Source: Paragorgia papillata
Lineage: Eukaryota > Cnidaria > Anthozoa > Scleralcyonacea > Coralliidae
Length of the DNA stretch: 64,000 nt
Reading direction: 5' to 3'
Assembly (NCBI GenBank): GCA_035771165.1
Contig: JAWNZC010000353.1
Location: 805,501 to 869,500, forward strand
Part shown: piece by piece, positions 11,640 to 23,408 of the stretch
Numbering within the stretch: position 1 is the first letter of the stretch
Layout: the number at the start of each line of letters is the position of its first letter
Notes under the pieces: generated by a model
Seen by the model: only the letters and a program-made list of their open reading frames with translations
Told to the model about the DNA's origin: nothing
Database searches by the model: none
Made by a program: the position numbers and the translations under genes

Positions 11640-13452
11640 CTCATTAGGTCATCAGAAGGTTACATGTTGTACACATATGTAACCTTCACTCACCATCTGA
11701 GTTCTTGTAGCTCAATGGTTAGAGTGTTTCACTGGTCATCAGAACGTTACAGGTTGTACACATATGTAACCTTCACTCACCATCTGAGTTCTCGTAGCTC
11801 AAATTGGTTGGAGTGTTTAACTGGTCATTTGAAGGTTACATGTTGTACACATATGTAACCTTCTCTCACCATCTGAGTTCTTGTTAGCTCAATAGTTAGA
11901 GTGTCTCACTGGTCATTAGAAGGTTACAGGTTGTACACATATGTAACCTTCACTCACCATCTGAGTTCTCGTAGCTCAAATTGGTTGGAGTGTTTAACTG
12001 GTCATTTGAAGGTTACATGTTGTACACATATGTAACCTTCTCTCACCATCTGAGTTCTTGTAGCTCAATGGTTAGAGTGTTTCACTGGTCATCAGAACGT
12101 TACAGGTTGTACACATATGTAACCTTCACTCACCATCTGAGTTCTCGTAGCTCAAATTGGTTGGAGTGTTTAACTGGTCATTTGAAGGTTACATGTTGTA
12201 CACATATGTAACCTTCTCTCACCATCTGAGTTCTTGTTAGCTCAATAGTTAGAGTGTCTCACTGGTCATTAGAAGGTTACAGGTTGTACACATAATTATG
12301 TAACCTTCTCTCACCATCTGAGTTCTTGTTAGCTCAATAGTTACAGTGTCTCATTGGTCATTAGAAGGTTACATGTTGTACACATATGTAACCTTCACTC
12401 ACCATCTGAGTTCTTGTAGCTCAATAGTTAGAGTGTCTCACTGGACATTAGAAGGTTACAGGTTGTACACATATGTAACCTTCACTCACCATCTGAGTTC
12501 TCGTAGCTCAAATTGGTTGGAGTGTTTAACTGGTCATTTGAAGGTTACATGTTGTACACATATGTAACCTTCTCTCACCATCTGAGTTCTTGCTAGCTCA
12601 ATAGTTAGAGTGTCTCACTGGTCATTAGAAGGTTACAGGTTGTACACATAATTATGTAACCTTCTCTCACCATCTGAGTTCTTGTTCGCTCAATAGTTAC
12701 AGTGTCTCACTGGTCATCAGAAGGTTACAGGTTGTACACATATGTAACCTTCACTCACCATCTGAGTTCTTGTAGCTCAATAGTTAGAGTGTCTCACTGG
12801 TCATTAGAAGGTTACAGGTTGTACACATATGTAACCTTCACTCACCATCTGAGTTCTTGTTAGCTCAATAGTTAGAGTGTCTCACTGGTCATTAGAAGGT
12901 TACAGGTTGTACACATATGTAACCTTCACTCACCATCTGAGTTCTTGTTAGCTCAATGGATAGAGTGTCTCACTGGTCATTAGAAGGTTACAGGTTGTAC
13001 ACATATGTAACCTTCACTCACCATCTGAGTTCTCGTAGCTCAAATTGGTTGGAGTGTTTAACTGGTCATTTGAAGGTTACATGTTGTACACATATGTAAC
13101 CTTCTCTCACCATCTGAGTTCTTGCTAGCTCAATAGTTAGAGTGTCTCACTGGTCATTAGAAGGTTACAGGTTGTACACATTATGTAACCTTCTCTCACC
13201 ATCTGAGTTCTTGTTAGCTCAATAGTTACAGTGTCTCACTGGTCATTAGAAGGTTACAGGTTGTACACATATGTAACCTTCACTCACCATCTGAGTTCTT
13301 GTTAGCTCAATAGTTAGAGTGTCTCACTGGTCATTAGAAGGTTACAGGTTGTACACATATGTAACCTTCACTCACCATCTGAGTTCTTGTTAGCTCAATG
13401 GATAGAGTGTCTCACTGGTCATCAGAATGTTGCAGGTTGAATCCCTGTCTCA
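11640..13452 (+). repeat. tRNA-related satellite, about 20 units of about 88 bp
   Basis: CACCATCTGAGTTCT recurs 20 times at roughly 85-92 bp spacing. Each unit holds a pol III A-box-like D-arm (TAGCTCAATGGTTAGAG or variants), an anticodon-arm-like stretch, and then, in place of a T-arm, an 11-bp inverted repeat (GAAGGTTACAT and its complement). Two unit types alternate irregularly: one with CAATAGTTAGAGTGTCTCACTGG, the other with CAAATTGGTTGGAGTGTTTAACTGG. The terminal unit (13376-13452) alone continues into a B-box-like GGTTGAATCCC. The array lies in an intron of the SSUH2-like pseudogene. Confidence 0.88.
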
Positions 13453-13455
13453 GGA
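13386..13455 (+). repeat. tRNA-like terminal unit (SINE head) of the satellite
   Basis: TAGCTCAATGGATAGAG (D-arm, A box), an anticodon-like stem-loop and GCAGGTTGAATCCCTGT (T-arm, B-box-like) lie in tRNA order. The acceptor stem is imperfect with at least two mispairs, and the anticodon stem has a mismatch. This looks like a SINE-type tRNA relic rather than a working tRNA gene. Confidence 0.65.
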
Positions 13456-13628
13456 CTTAGAAACATTTTCTCTGTACATGTACTGTATTTGAGGTTGACG
13501 AATGTCTACCAAAGTTGTCACTTACCCATCCTCTGCCCAAACATGTTTTACACTGATGGAACCCTCCTCCATAACATGTACTGTATGGCATTGCTTGAGA
13601 ACGAAAAATAGGTTAGTTGCATTCAGAA

Positions 13629-13755
13629 AGAGGGAAAGTGGGAGGGAGGGAGCAAGGGAAGGAGGGAGGGAGGGAGGGAAGGAAGGAGGGAGGGAGGGAA
13701 GGAAGAAAGGAGGGAAGGCGGGGGAGGGAGGAAGGCAGGCAGGCAGGCAGGCAAA
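13629..13755 (+). repeat. GGGA/GGCA microsatellite
   Basis: GGGA and GGAA tetranucleotides running into GGCA units, between exons of the SSUH2-like pseudogene. Confidence 0.93.
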
Positions 13756-14254
13756 CAAGCTAAGCTAGCTAGTGGGTTAGATAATATAAGCAGTAAACAG
13801 TCTATATACCTTGACAGATGCTGTATGTGGCACTTCAACTCGAGTATCGCCTTCAGAAAATGTTTTTGATGGTTTTCGAACCATGACATTCCATGGGCCA
13901 GGAGCAGGGCCATTGTGCGGTCCATCAACAATTTTGCCTAAATAAAAAAAACAAAATCTCAAAATAGGATCTTCTAGATATGTTTACTGGATATCAAAAA
14001 AATAACTGAAATTTTTTGCTCTATTAAAGTTGTGTTGTTTGGGTTTCAGGTTAACAGCACAGGCAAACAATGTGTGAAATATACTCCGTTTTAAAAGCAA
14101 AGAAACTGGGGGTGGGGTGTAATTCTTGGTCAAATGATGAGGCACAATACTGATATGTGTATGGCTCAACTTGCTAGGACGTTGATCGAGATTCAGTGAA
14201 GGTTGATAACTTGTACTGTTTAATATAATGATATTTATTAGTAAGGATAGCCAA

Positions 14255-15490
14255 ATCATCATAACCATCATCATCACCACAACTACCATCACCACCATCC
14301 TTATCACCATTACAACTACCAACACTAGCACAACCATCTACCATCAACATTTCTTCACTACTATCATCACCATCACAACTACCATCATCACCACCATCAT
14401 CACTATCACCACCACCATCATCATCACCACTACCACCACCACAATTACTATCACAACTATCACCACCACCATCATCACCACCATCACCACCACTACCACC
14501 ACAATTACTATCACAAATATCACCAGCACCATCATCACCACTACTACCATCACCACCACCATCATCACCACCTACACAATTACCATCACAAGTATCATCA
14601 CCACCATCATCACCACCATCATATCACCACCACAATTACCATCACAACTAACACCACCATTACCAGCACCACCATCACCACCACAACTACCACAACTCCA
14701 CCACCACCATCACCACTATAACTACCATCACGACTATCACCACCATCACAACCACCACAACTCCACCCTACCACAACTACCATCACAACTATCACCACCA
14801 TCACAACCACCACAACTACCATCACAACCATCACAACTCCACCACCACCATCACAACTATCACCACCATCACAACCACCACAACTCCACCACAACTATCA
14901 CCACCATCACCACCACCACAACTACCATCACAACTCCACCACCACCATCACAACTATCACAACCATCACAACTCCACCACAACTATCACCACCACAACTA
15001 CCATCACAACTCCACCATCACCATCATAACTACCATCACAACTATCACCACCATCACCACCACCACCACAACTACCATCACCACCACAACTACCATCACA
15101 ACTATCACCACCATCACAAATACCATCACAACCACTACAACTCCACCACCACAATCACCACCACAACTACCATCACAACTATCACCACCATCACATAACT
15201 ATCATCATCACCACCACCACCACCATGACTTATCACCACCATCATTATCATCATCATCACCACCACCATCACCACTATGAAAATTCAATTCACCACCATC
15301 CTTGTCACCATCACTACAACCACCACCACTATCACCATCACCATCACCACCACCATAAACATCACTATCACCATGGCCATTACCTTTATCATTACAGTCA
15401 CTATCATCATCATCACTACCATCATTACCACTATCACCACCACTACAAGCACTGCCATTACCACCCCTATCACTAAAATCACCATCATCA
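14255..15490 (+). repeat. Long CACCAT/ACCATCACAACT repeat tract
   Basis: About 1.2 kb of CAC/CAT/ACT trinucleotide-based repeat with a longer sub-period around ACTACCATCACAACTATCACC. A 350-residue Thr/Ile/His-rich frame across it is a repeat artefact. It occupies the intron between pseudogene exons 15543-15653 and 14151-14215. Confidence 0.95.
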
Positions 15491-15653
15491 ACTAACAGTT
15501 GGCAATCTGGAATAAAATCCTTTATCATCCATTGTTACTCACATGATAAGCACTCGAAGGCTTTATATCATGTAGCTTCGCATGTAGCAACAATTTGCTG
15601 CAACAAAGTCTTGCAAAGAGTCCTTCGCTTCCTCTGCAGTGATAGAAGCAGCC

Positions 15654-16477
15654 CTGAAATATTGCAATTATTAATTCTTTGAAAGTTTTCATGGTGATAA
15701 AGTAATATAGATAAGTTTTGTGGGAAACACCACAGATAGCCCGATTAATAAATATTTTACGTGGTAGGCTGAGTCTAGGTTTTATATCATTTTTTTTGTT
15801 TTTTTACCTTTTACCTTTACGTGTCACACTCTTAGCCTACTCAGCAGACATCTCAAATCAGAAAGCGCAGGCTCAAGTCAGTGCACATTTAACCGTCTTG
15901 ATCAAGACAAACTGATTATAAACGATTTATATGATAAATTTATTGAATTTTAATACTGAAAAGTACTAGAAATACATATATATGTATGTATATTAATGTT
16001 AATATTAGAGATTATGCAAGTACAGTATCTCATGACTTGTTCATCTTGCTGTAAGTTACCAAAACAGTTGCCCTGCTGTTTCTTTACAATGACACAGAGC
16101 TTCTAAATAAGTTTACTAATAATGAGATAAAATCAAAATGCTGTTCTTGTTTATTCAAATCAGTCACCTACCAGGTCACTGCTTGGAAAACTGATCGAAA
16201 GCTATCCTTATCTATTTTTATTACCCTTGCCAGGTAGACATTACAACTACCAAATAGACATAATTACATACTGCAGGCCCAACACACTTAAGACAAAAAA
16301 ATAGAAGAGCAAAAAATAATTATGTCATTCTCATGGCAGCAGAAGGATGCTGTTGTTGATGGCCATCCTCTAGGTTGAACCTTCTTGAGAAGACTTACTA
16401 ATTCGTATGCAGTGATTAAAAAACAAGAGAGTGGTATGACAAGGAGGTGATTGTAATCCAAAGCCAAATGAAAGATT
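15654..16477. other. No feature recognised
   Basis: AT-rich, low coding potential on both strands. The upstream exon(s) and promoter of the SSUH2-like gene would be expected here, but none can be recognised. Confidence 0.5.
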
Positions 16478-18830
16478 TGAGCAAATTACAAGCTACCAAG
16501 AACGAGCATAGTTTTAACCACAAAAGCACAAGAAACAGCTAGCTGCAAAGGAGAGAAGCTTTGTCCACCATATGTATTGATTTATAGAAAGTAAACAAAG
16601 ATACTTATAACTCATTCACTCCGTTTTAACAACTAAAATGATTTCTCTAAACCTACCTTGTTTGTAAACTGCTTGCTTGAATCTTTTTCTTTTTCCCATC
16701 TGTTTCATCACTTCGATCGCGATTCATTTCATAATTTATATTCAAGTGGTGTCTGAAGCAGCATGTCACATCATCATGGCGGCATTATCATGACCATTTT
16801 CCAGCCAAAATTTAATATCTAACTGTTCCAGTGCACACAATCATACATCAAAAGAATCACTGCATATTTCAAAAATAATATCTCCTTTTACCATGTTATC
16901 CGAACTATTTTCCATCCTTAAATCTCAAGAGAACGCCAGTCGCAAGGTTCCAAAACAAGGCCACGGTGTTCCAAAAACATCACATGACACCCCCGTTAAT
17001 TTATGCTAATTATGTTAATCACATTTTAATCACTCGTGGGGGAGTTAAAAAGTGGTTAGTTAATCACCCGACTAATCACCCTTTATACAACGCAATTTTG
17101 CCGGATGATTAACTAATCATGATTAAGAAGTTAATCACTGGTTAACTCTTAATTATGATTAAAGTTAATTACTTTTTTATACAACCGGTCCCATATTGTT
17201 GTGATATACGAAACTTCGATCAGGGGCCGGTTGTATAAAAAAGTGATTAACTTTAATCATAATTAAGAGTTAACCAGTGATTAACTTCTTAATCATGATC
17301 AGTTAATCACCCGGCAAAATTGCGTTGTATAAAGGGTGATTAGTCGGGTGATTAACTAACCACTTTTTAACTCCCCCACGAGTGATTAAAACGTGATTAA
17401 CATAATTAACATAAATTAACGGGGGTGTCATGTGATGTTTTTGGAACACCGTGGCCTTGTTTTTTGGAACCTTGCGACTGGCGTTATCTTGAGATTTAAG
17501 GATGGAAAATAGTTCGGATAACATGGTAAAAGGAGATATTATTTTTGAAATATGCAGTGATTCTTTTGATGTATGATTGTGTGCACTGGAACAGTTAGAT
17601 ATTAAATTTTGGCTGGAAAATGGTCATGATAATGCCGCCATGATTATGTGACATGCCGCTTCAGACACCACTTGAATATAAATTATGAAATGAATCGCGA
17701 TCGAAGTGATGAAACAGACGGGAAAAGGAAAAAGATTCAAGCAAGCAGTTTACAAACATGGTAGGTTTAGAGAAATAATTTTAATTCAAAGAATTTTAAC
17801 AATATAAAACGGAGTGGATGAGTTATAAATATCTTTGTTTACTTTCTAATCAATACATAAATTATGGTGGACAAAGCTCTCCCTTTGCAGCTGGTTCTTG
17901 TGCTTTTGTGGTTAAAATTATGCTCGTTCTTAGTAAGCATTTATCATAGCTTGTAATTTGCTCAACCATGATCCCCCAAGGAGAAAGTCTCGCAGACCCT
18001 GAGACTGTTTTTTTTTGTTATATGCTTTTTAGTTTAACATCCCGCATGTGGGACAGAGAAGTCCCCTAGGCTTCAGGATAATCCTGAATTCTAGACACTT
18101 TAAATTGACAATTCAGGATAGTCCTGCACCATGCACATTCAGCCTCCAATCTGATCTTCCTCAGCCCACTCCCACCTCTTTGCTCATGCATTATAGAGAC
18201 CTCTGCACTTTCCAGTAGCCTGAGTGAACACCTGACCCAGGTGCCTTGTTTTATATTCTGTAGTAAACTGGGTTTTTTTTGGGTTTTGTTTTATAGAGTC
18301 CACATTAAAGAAAAAGAGAAGATTGTCCTGTTAATGTTACAGGTTAGTTAGAAATTTGTATTACTGCTGTAATAGTTAATCTGAAAATGTTAAGAATCAG
18401 GCCTGCAATTTAAATTAAAAAGCACTGTGTCACCAATGCATGTTGCAATTTACAGTACAGGCCTTGCCCAGAGACGTGCTTGATTGAGCGCGCGTAATGT
18501 GCACATCAAAATATGTATGGTGTGCCTTTAATTGATCATGCATGTGCATTTAATAAATACTGCATTCTAATTTGGCATTTCTTCTAATATCGAGTTCTTA
18601 AAATGTATTCCTCAACTTTAATACTTGTCTTCTATTTTTTATTTAAAACCTAAACAACATAAACATCCCCTTGTTACATCTTTGCTTGGTTACGTGTTTG
18701 TGAGTTGACTTTGACTGGTTTGTTTACCTTTTAAATTGCCCTTGTGTTGATACTCAAGTGTAATCTCTCATTACATAAAGCCACTAACTGCTGTAAATAT
18801 AACTATAACTAAATTGGGAAAAGTCACTTT
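16478..18830. mobile_element. Foldback element, copy A
   Basis: 16478-17200 and 17225-17970 are inverted copies of each other (arms of about 720-745 bp, for example GAGCAAATTACAAGCT and its complement) around a short centre. 17971-18830 is an attached single-copy segment ending AAAAGTCACTTTTC. The whole right half reappears, inverted, at 50188-51830. No transposase is seen, so mobilisation would be in trans. Confidence 0.85.
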
Positions 18831-19632
18831 TCAAAGGCTGTATTATCAGAGGCTGTATTATTAAATAAAGAGACTATTTCATTAATGTAAATGTTAAATA
18901 GGAGTAGACTAAGGATGCAACCTTGCCTGACTCCTTTAGAGTTTGAAAAGGATGGTGTTCTATATTTGCCATGTCTAACTGCACATTTAGATTTGGAATA
19001 CATATTTTTGATCAGACTATAAAAGTTTCCACCAATTTTGTTGTCCAGTAATTTTGCAAAGAGTCCATCATGCCAGACAGAATCAAATGCCTTTTTGAGG
19101 TCAACAAAACATGCATATATCTTTTGGTTTCTATTTTGATTTAAATGTTTATCAATTAAAGTCTTCAAAGTAAATATATCATCAGCTGTCCTCTGTCCAG
19201 ACAGAAATCCAATTTGCGAGGGATGAATTAAATGTTCATTTTGGACAAAGTTTATCAAGCGTTCATTTAGAATCAAGCAGAAAAATTTACTAAGACAGCT
19301 TGTAACACAAATGCCTCAGTCTGTAATTATTAGTATCACTTTTATTGCCTGACTTAAAAATTGGGGTTATAAGACCCTCACACCAGTGATCTGGAAATTT
19401 TCCACTTTGTAAAATTAGGTTAAAGAGCTCATTGTATCCTTCTATTAGGGAATTTACACTATGTTTTATCATTTCATTTCTTATCTTATCCATGTATATG
19501 GATTTCTTGTTTTTGAGTTTTCTTGCCGCTCTGAAAATATCATCATTGCTAATTGGTTCATCCAAATAATTATGTTGATCTTTCTTAGGTTCACCCAGTA
19601 TTAAGTTTTGAATGAAGAGACTGAAAATGGGA
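18829..19632 (-). pseudogene. LINE reverse transcriptase fragment A
   Basis: Minus-strand frames 19290-19565 and 18824-19276 encode consecutive parts of a non-LTR reverse transcriptase: finger motifs (ITPIFKSGNKSDTNNYR), IGFLSGQRTADD, the palm block CFVDLKKAFDSVWH, and KGVRQGCILS. A frameshift near 19285 separates them. The fragment stops before the YTDD catalytic box, at the foldback end, with a duplicated AATACAGCCT at the junction. No endonuclease domain is seen. The family is jockey/CR1-like, subtype not resolved. Confidence 0.85.
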
Positions 19633-19658
19633 ATACCAGCATTAGTTAGATACTGTGT

Positions 19659-19772
19659 GTGGTGTCGTGTGGTGAGGTGTGGTGGTGAGATGTGTCGTGA
19701 AGTGGAGTGAAGTGAAGTGAAGTGAAGTGAAGTAAAATGAAGTGAAGTGAAGTGAAAAGAAGTGAAGTGAAT
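19659..19772 (+). repeat. GTGAAGTGAA microsatellite
   Basis: GTGGT followed by AAGTG pentanucleotide repeats just before exon 19796 of the SLCO-like gene. Confidence 0.9.
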
Positions 19773-19795
19773 TTAAAACAATTTCTTATTCCTAG

Positions 19796-20788
19796 GCTGA
19801 TGGATTTAAGATGACACCCAAAGATCCTCGTTGGATTGGCAATTGGTGGATTGGAATTCTTGGTTCTGCATCTGTTTGCTGAACATCAGTTCCATATTCC
19901 TTCTTGGATTCCCGAGCAAAATAAAAAATAATAGCACTCAAGAAAGACATAACTTAGAGAAAGATGTCCTGCCAAATTTAACGGTTAAAGAAAAGCTTAA
20001 AAAGTTACCCTCAATTTTAAAAGAACTGTTGACAAACTGGACGTTTTTGTTTAACTCCTTGGCGATGAACACTTCTTTGTTGTATGGTGGAGGCTTGGCT
20101 CCATTTTTTGCCAAAATTCTAATCCTTCGATATGGAGTGGAACCAGAAAAAGTTGGACAAGCAATAATCATATCTACATTACCACCATTGCTTAGTACGT
20201 ATGTATTATGATGTTTATGCCTCGGTTGGTTGGTTGGATGGTTGGTTGATTGGTTGGTTGGTTGGTTGGGTGGGTGGGTGTTTGGTTGGTTGGTTGGTTG
20301 GGTGGGTGGGTGTTTGAGTGGGTGGGTGGGTGGGTGGGTGTTTGGTTGGTTGGTTGGTTGGGTGGGTGGTTGGGTGGGTGGTTGGTCGGTCGGTCGGTCG
20401 GTCAGTCGGTCAGTTGGGTGGTTGGTTGGGTGGTCGGTTTGTTGGTTGGTTGGTTTGTTGGTTGGTTGGTTGGTTGGTTGGTTGGCTGTCTGCTTTGGTT
20501 GTCACTTGGTCTAATACTTGCCTGAAATTTTCCAAAATAAATAAATAATGATGTAAGGCTCCCTATTACTTAGCATTAATTTCTATTTTATTCTATTTTC
20601 TTTAGTTGGCCTATTGGTTGGATCCTTGCTGCCACGAGTGTTCAAGTTAGACGAATCAGGCAGAAAATCTGCCCTCTTTTGCTTTCTATTTCAGATTATC
20701 ACCACCATACTGTAGGACCCTTCGCATTTCTCATCCCAGGCTGTGAGGAGGTGAAGTTGGCTGGCTGGCAAGTTCCTTATGGAGTGAG
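19796..20788 (+). pseudogene. SLCO/OATP-type transporter, two broken exons
   Basis: Exon 19796-20194 starts after TTCCTAG and encodes KDPRWIGNWWIG, matching the conserved Trp-rich OATP signature before a transmembrane segment. It is followed, after a frameshift near 19875, by FLLGFPSKI and then LTNWTFLFNSLAMNTSLLYGG. Exon 20606-20788 (acceptor CTTTAG, donor GTGAGT) continues in phase with GLLVGSLLPRVFKLDESGRK. It then meets a TAG, after which another frame gives GCEEVKLAGWQVPYG, matching the region before the extracellular Kazal-type loop. OATPs are 12-TM organic anion transporters. Only the middle part is present, with two frame breaks. It is probably a pseudogene, though assembly errors could mimic the breaks. 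Confidence 0.7.
20223..20500 (+). repeat. TTGG/GGGT microsatellite in the SLCO-like intron
   Basis: Tetranucleotide TTGG, GGGT and GGTC array inside the intron. The W/V/G-rich frames are artefacts. Confidence 0.95.
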
Positions 20789-20806
20789 GTGAGTACATTC
20801 TGTCTT

Positions 20807-20808
<2 letters not shown>

Positions 20809-20853
<45 letters not shown>

Positions 20854-21071
20854 GACTGATTGACTGACTGACGGACGGACGGACGGACGGACGGACGGAC
20901 GGATTGATTGATTGATTGAATTAGTGATTGATTAATTAATGATTGATTGATGCCCACAAGCAGGCAGATAGAGGGACAGATGGACAGTGACACAGACTGA
21001 GAGACAGATAGATGGATGGATGGACGGACGGATGGATGGACAGACACACACACACATTTACCGACAGCCAC

Positions 21072-21141
<70 letters not shown>
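20809..21141 (+). repeat. CTGT, GGAC, GATT and GACA microsatellites
   Basis: Several tetranucleotide arrays in succession: CTGT (20812-20855), GGAC (20869-20901), GATT, mixed GACA/GATG, then GACA (21075-21141). The CTGT and GACA ends are complementary and could fold together. Confidence 0.95.
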
Positions 21142-21142
<1 letters not shown>

Positions 21143-22680
21143 CAAAAAGTATAAGCATTCAGATTTTTAGACTACAGTATATGCAATTCTTTCTCAAACT
21201 CAAGCAAGTCTGTTGTTCTTGAAGTGAGTTTAAAATTCTTCATGAACAATTCCTGTGAAGTTATATTTTGAATGTTTTTTAAATGCGAGTTTTTGTCAAC
21301 ATATCTTTTAGGTCAAGCTTTTCTGCCTAATAAACATTTCCTTGTATGTTATTAGTGTTTTCAGCCTGAAGTTGGTAAAGTTTTTCGTTTGTTTTTGCTG
21401 TACAAGCTGTCGTAAGTTAAACTCAGAGAAAAACTCAGCTCCAGGCAGGACTCGAACCCACAACCTTCCTAATGCCATTCTCGTCCCCAGAGCCTCTCCC
21501 GTGCTGGCGCGCTGAAAAGGCTCTGGGGGAATCCATATATCATCGCGATCTGATTGGTTGTTCAAATTCAAAGGCCTATATAACGATGGAGCTTAGTGAA
21601 TGAATGTTTATAAATAAACAGTATTTGAGACACGAAAACTGACAACGAAGCACAATTCTAATCATAGTTCTAATCCGAACAATTTAATCGAACATTTTTC
21701 AAAGCAATCAACCCGTTTCCCATTATACTGTATAATTAAATCAAACACAGAAGACAGACAGCAATTTGAAATCGATAGGCGATAGACGATATTAGACAGC
21801 AGTCACAGCACACTGCTGGCTGTTCGTGCATGGTACATATTAATAAGAATCTCATTGAAATATACACGTCAAATATAAACGAACGGTGCAACATATTAAA
21901 GAGAACTACCTTCACTAAAAGAAGCCGTAAATACGAAGAAATTCCGACGCGGCTCTAGTATTGCCAAGCTCTGAAGCGAACTCGTAAATTTTAATGCCTT
22001 TTGCCCCGCCGAATAAACGCGGCGATGAGCTACACTCAGCAGGGACCTTCTTCGAACGGAATATACCACAATCAGAATTGTTCCAAAGTCAAACGAGTCA
22101 ATACGAGACAGCCAAAGTGCCAAACAGCCAGAATCGAAAACGAAAGGAAAATATGATCTCGTGTCCAACTCCCAAACTCATTTTTTGCCCCACGAGCGAC
22201 TGGACGTTGGCGTTCCAAGTATCAGATTTTAACTTACATCGAGTTACACTGGGTTATATGTGTTTTCTATTATCAGACGGAATCACTTCGAAGCAATTAT
22301 GTGTGTGTGTGTGTGTTTTTTCTTTACAACAACAAAAATATACATTTTCAACTGATTATATATATAAGGTTTTCTAGTACACACCTAAAAACGCACAGTC
22401 TGATCAGCTAGCTCTGATATCAGATCTGTTCAGAGAAATGTAGCGACCCTTGATACAGCCTGACAGCTACAGAATGTACCAGCGCTGATGTATCAACATT
22501 TAGTTGGAATTTCTAACAGACTGCGACAGCTCCGTAGACAACATACCTGTTCAGTCTGTTATATACAGCACTGACCGCAATACACAAAACACGATTGCCT
22601 GTATTTAACGTATTTCCACACAGCGTTCATATGTCGAATCCCTTCGGGTGTTAAATATTAACGCAGCACGATCATGTTTA
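21142..22680. other. No gene; contains a SINE/MITE fragment
   Basis: 21440-21475 contains, on the minus strand, GGTTCGAGTCC, a perfect pol III B box, but no A box is apparent. 21479-21540 carries CCCAGAGCC and its complement GGCTCTGGG, related to the element ends near 38800 and 41000. The remainder shows no coding signal. Confidence 0.5.
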
Positions 22681-22685
22681 ATCAG

Positions 22686-22958
22686 CGATTGTAAGCGTAT
22701 ATAAGATCAAGATACCTGCCAGCGAAATTAGTGAACAATAACTATGTCTGTGAACACACTGAACACGTCCAAGAAAGAACACTTGACTTCAAACAACTTG
22801 ATCAGACATCAGGATTCAGGAAAGCGAAGAAAGAAAGCATGAAGATTAGCATCAGCCGCGCAAGGCCTGATGGGATGACGTAATGATTGCCATTTCGAAA
22901 CATAGACAAAAAAATAAAAATAACGGAGCCGAAACCTAGACTCGTCTACCACAGGTAG
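22686..22958 (+). repeat. Segment repeated at 24386-24548
   Basis: GCGATTGTAAGCGTATATA, CAATAACTATGTCTGTGAAC and GAAACCTAGACTCGTCTACC occur in the same order and orientation at both places, with an extra block of about 100 bp here. Confidence 0.75.
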
Positions 22959-23130
22959 CACGAGTAATAATGTGGTCTGCCATGTCCATATGAATAATAA
23001 TATTGTATTCGTACTCCTTGTGGCTTGTTCTAGTTGTGTCAAAATATTAAATGTATAAATACAGTATACCTTAAGAAAGTTGAAGAATCCATCAAAAAAC
23101 TTGAATACCACTCTTAGCTAGCTTGATTTT

Positions 23131-23310
23131 TTAGAGGATTTTGGGTGAAGGAAAATTCGAGTGTAGAATATATACATTTTAAGACCAAACCGGGACCAGT
23201 TGCGAAAAATGCAACTACACAGGCCTTCCAGCAGAAATTGAACCCACGACCTTGCGATTCTAGTGCAATGCTCTGACCACTGAGCCACGGAGGGCGTTGC
23301 CGAGAGCTTG
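23131..23310 (-). mobile_element. tRNA-derived SINE
   Basis: On the minus strand the head reads TGGCTCAGTGGTCAGAGCA (A box/D-arm), an anticodon-like stem-loop, and GTGGGTTCAATTTCTGC (B box/T-arm). The tail then runs TGCATTTTTCGCAACTGGTC to CTTCACCCAAAATCC. Tail copies without the head occur at 23409-23516. A SINE is supported by head and tail structure and by the repeated tail. Confidence 0.8.
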
Positions 23311-23408
23311 ATCGGGAGTTCTGTATATATAATAAGGTGGTAATGGCAGGAGAGAATTGGGTATATTATAAGTGATATTGGGCATTTCACTCGATTACAT
23401 AGCATGTT

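Larger units (their letters stand above)
9296..15653 (-). pseudogene. SSUH2-like (DnaJ-type CXXCXGXG) gene, seven exons, dead
   Basis: Exons in order on the minus strand: 15543-15653, 14151-14215, 13810-13937, 13526-13593, 11468-11517, 10326-10431, 9296-9400, most with AG/GT borders. They read as an SSUH2-family protein: an N-terminal part ending IKPSSAYH, then YKLSTFTESRSTS, then GPHNGPAPGPWNV to VPHTASVK, then cysteine motifs (CYGGGFHQCKTCLGRG and CESCHGAGEGR), then KNHVKDHVVE to DIFKQELPR, then VWPITTFF to HGNAWPKEGILMQ. Joins at 13810/13526 and 10326/9296 keep phase. Lesions: a frameshift in the first exon, a stop where the family has Trp after SRSTS, and a 5-nt insertion inside the first CXXC motif. 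The last exons are missing and replaced by microsatellite and duplicon sequence. SSUH2 proteins are DnaJ-cysteine-rich-like with a role in odontogenesis in mammals; the function in this organism is unknown. Confidence 0.75.

Noticed and set aside
11640..13452. Regular 88-bp array as a CRISPR
   Set aside because: The repeats are tandem with no unique spacers, in an animal-like genome, and the unit is tRNA-related.
14228..15280. 350-residue Thr/Ile/His/Pro-rich frame
   Set aside because: Trinucleotide repeat artefact in an intron of the SSUH2-like pseudogene.
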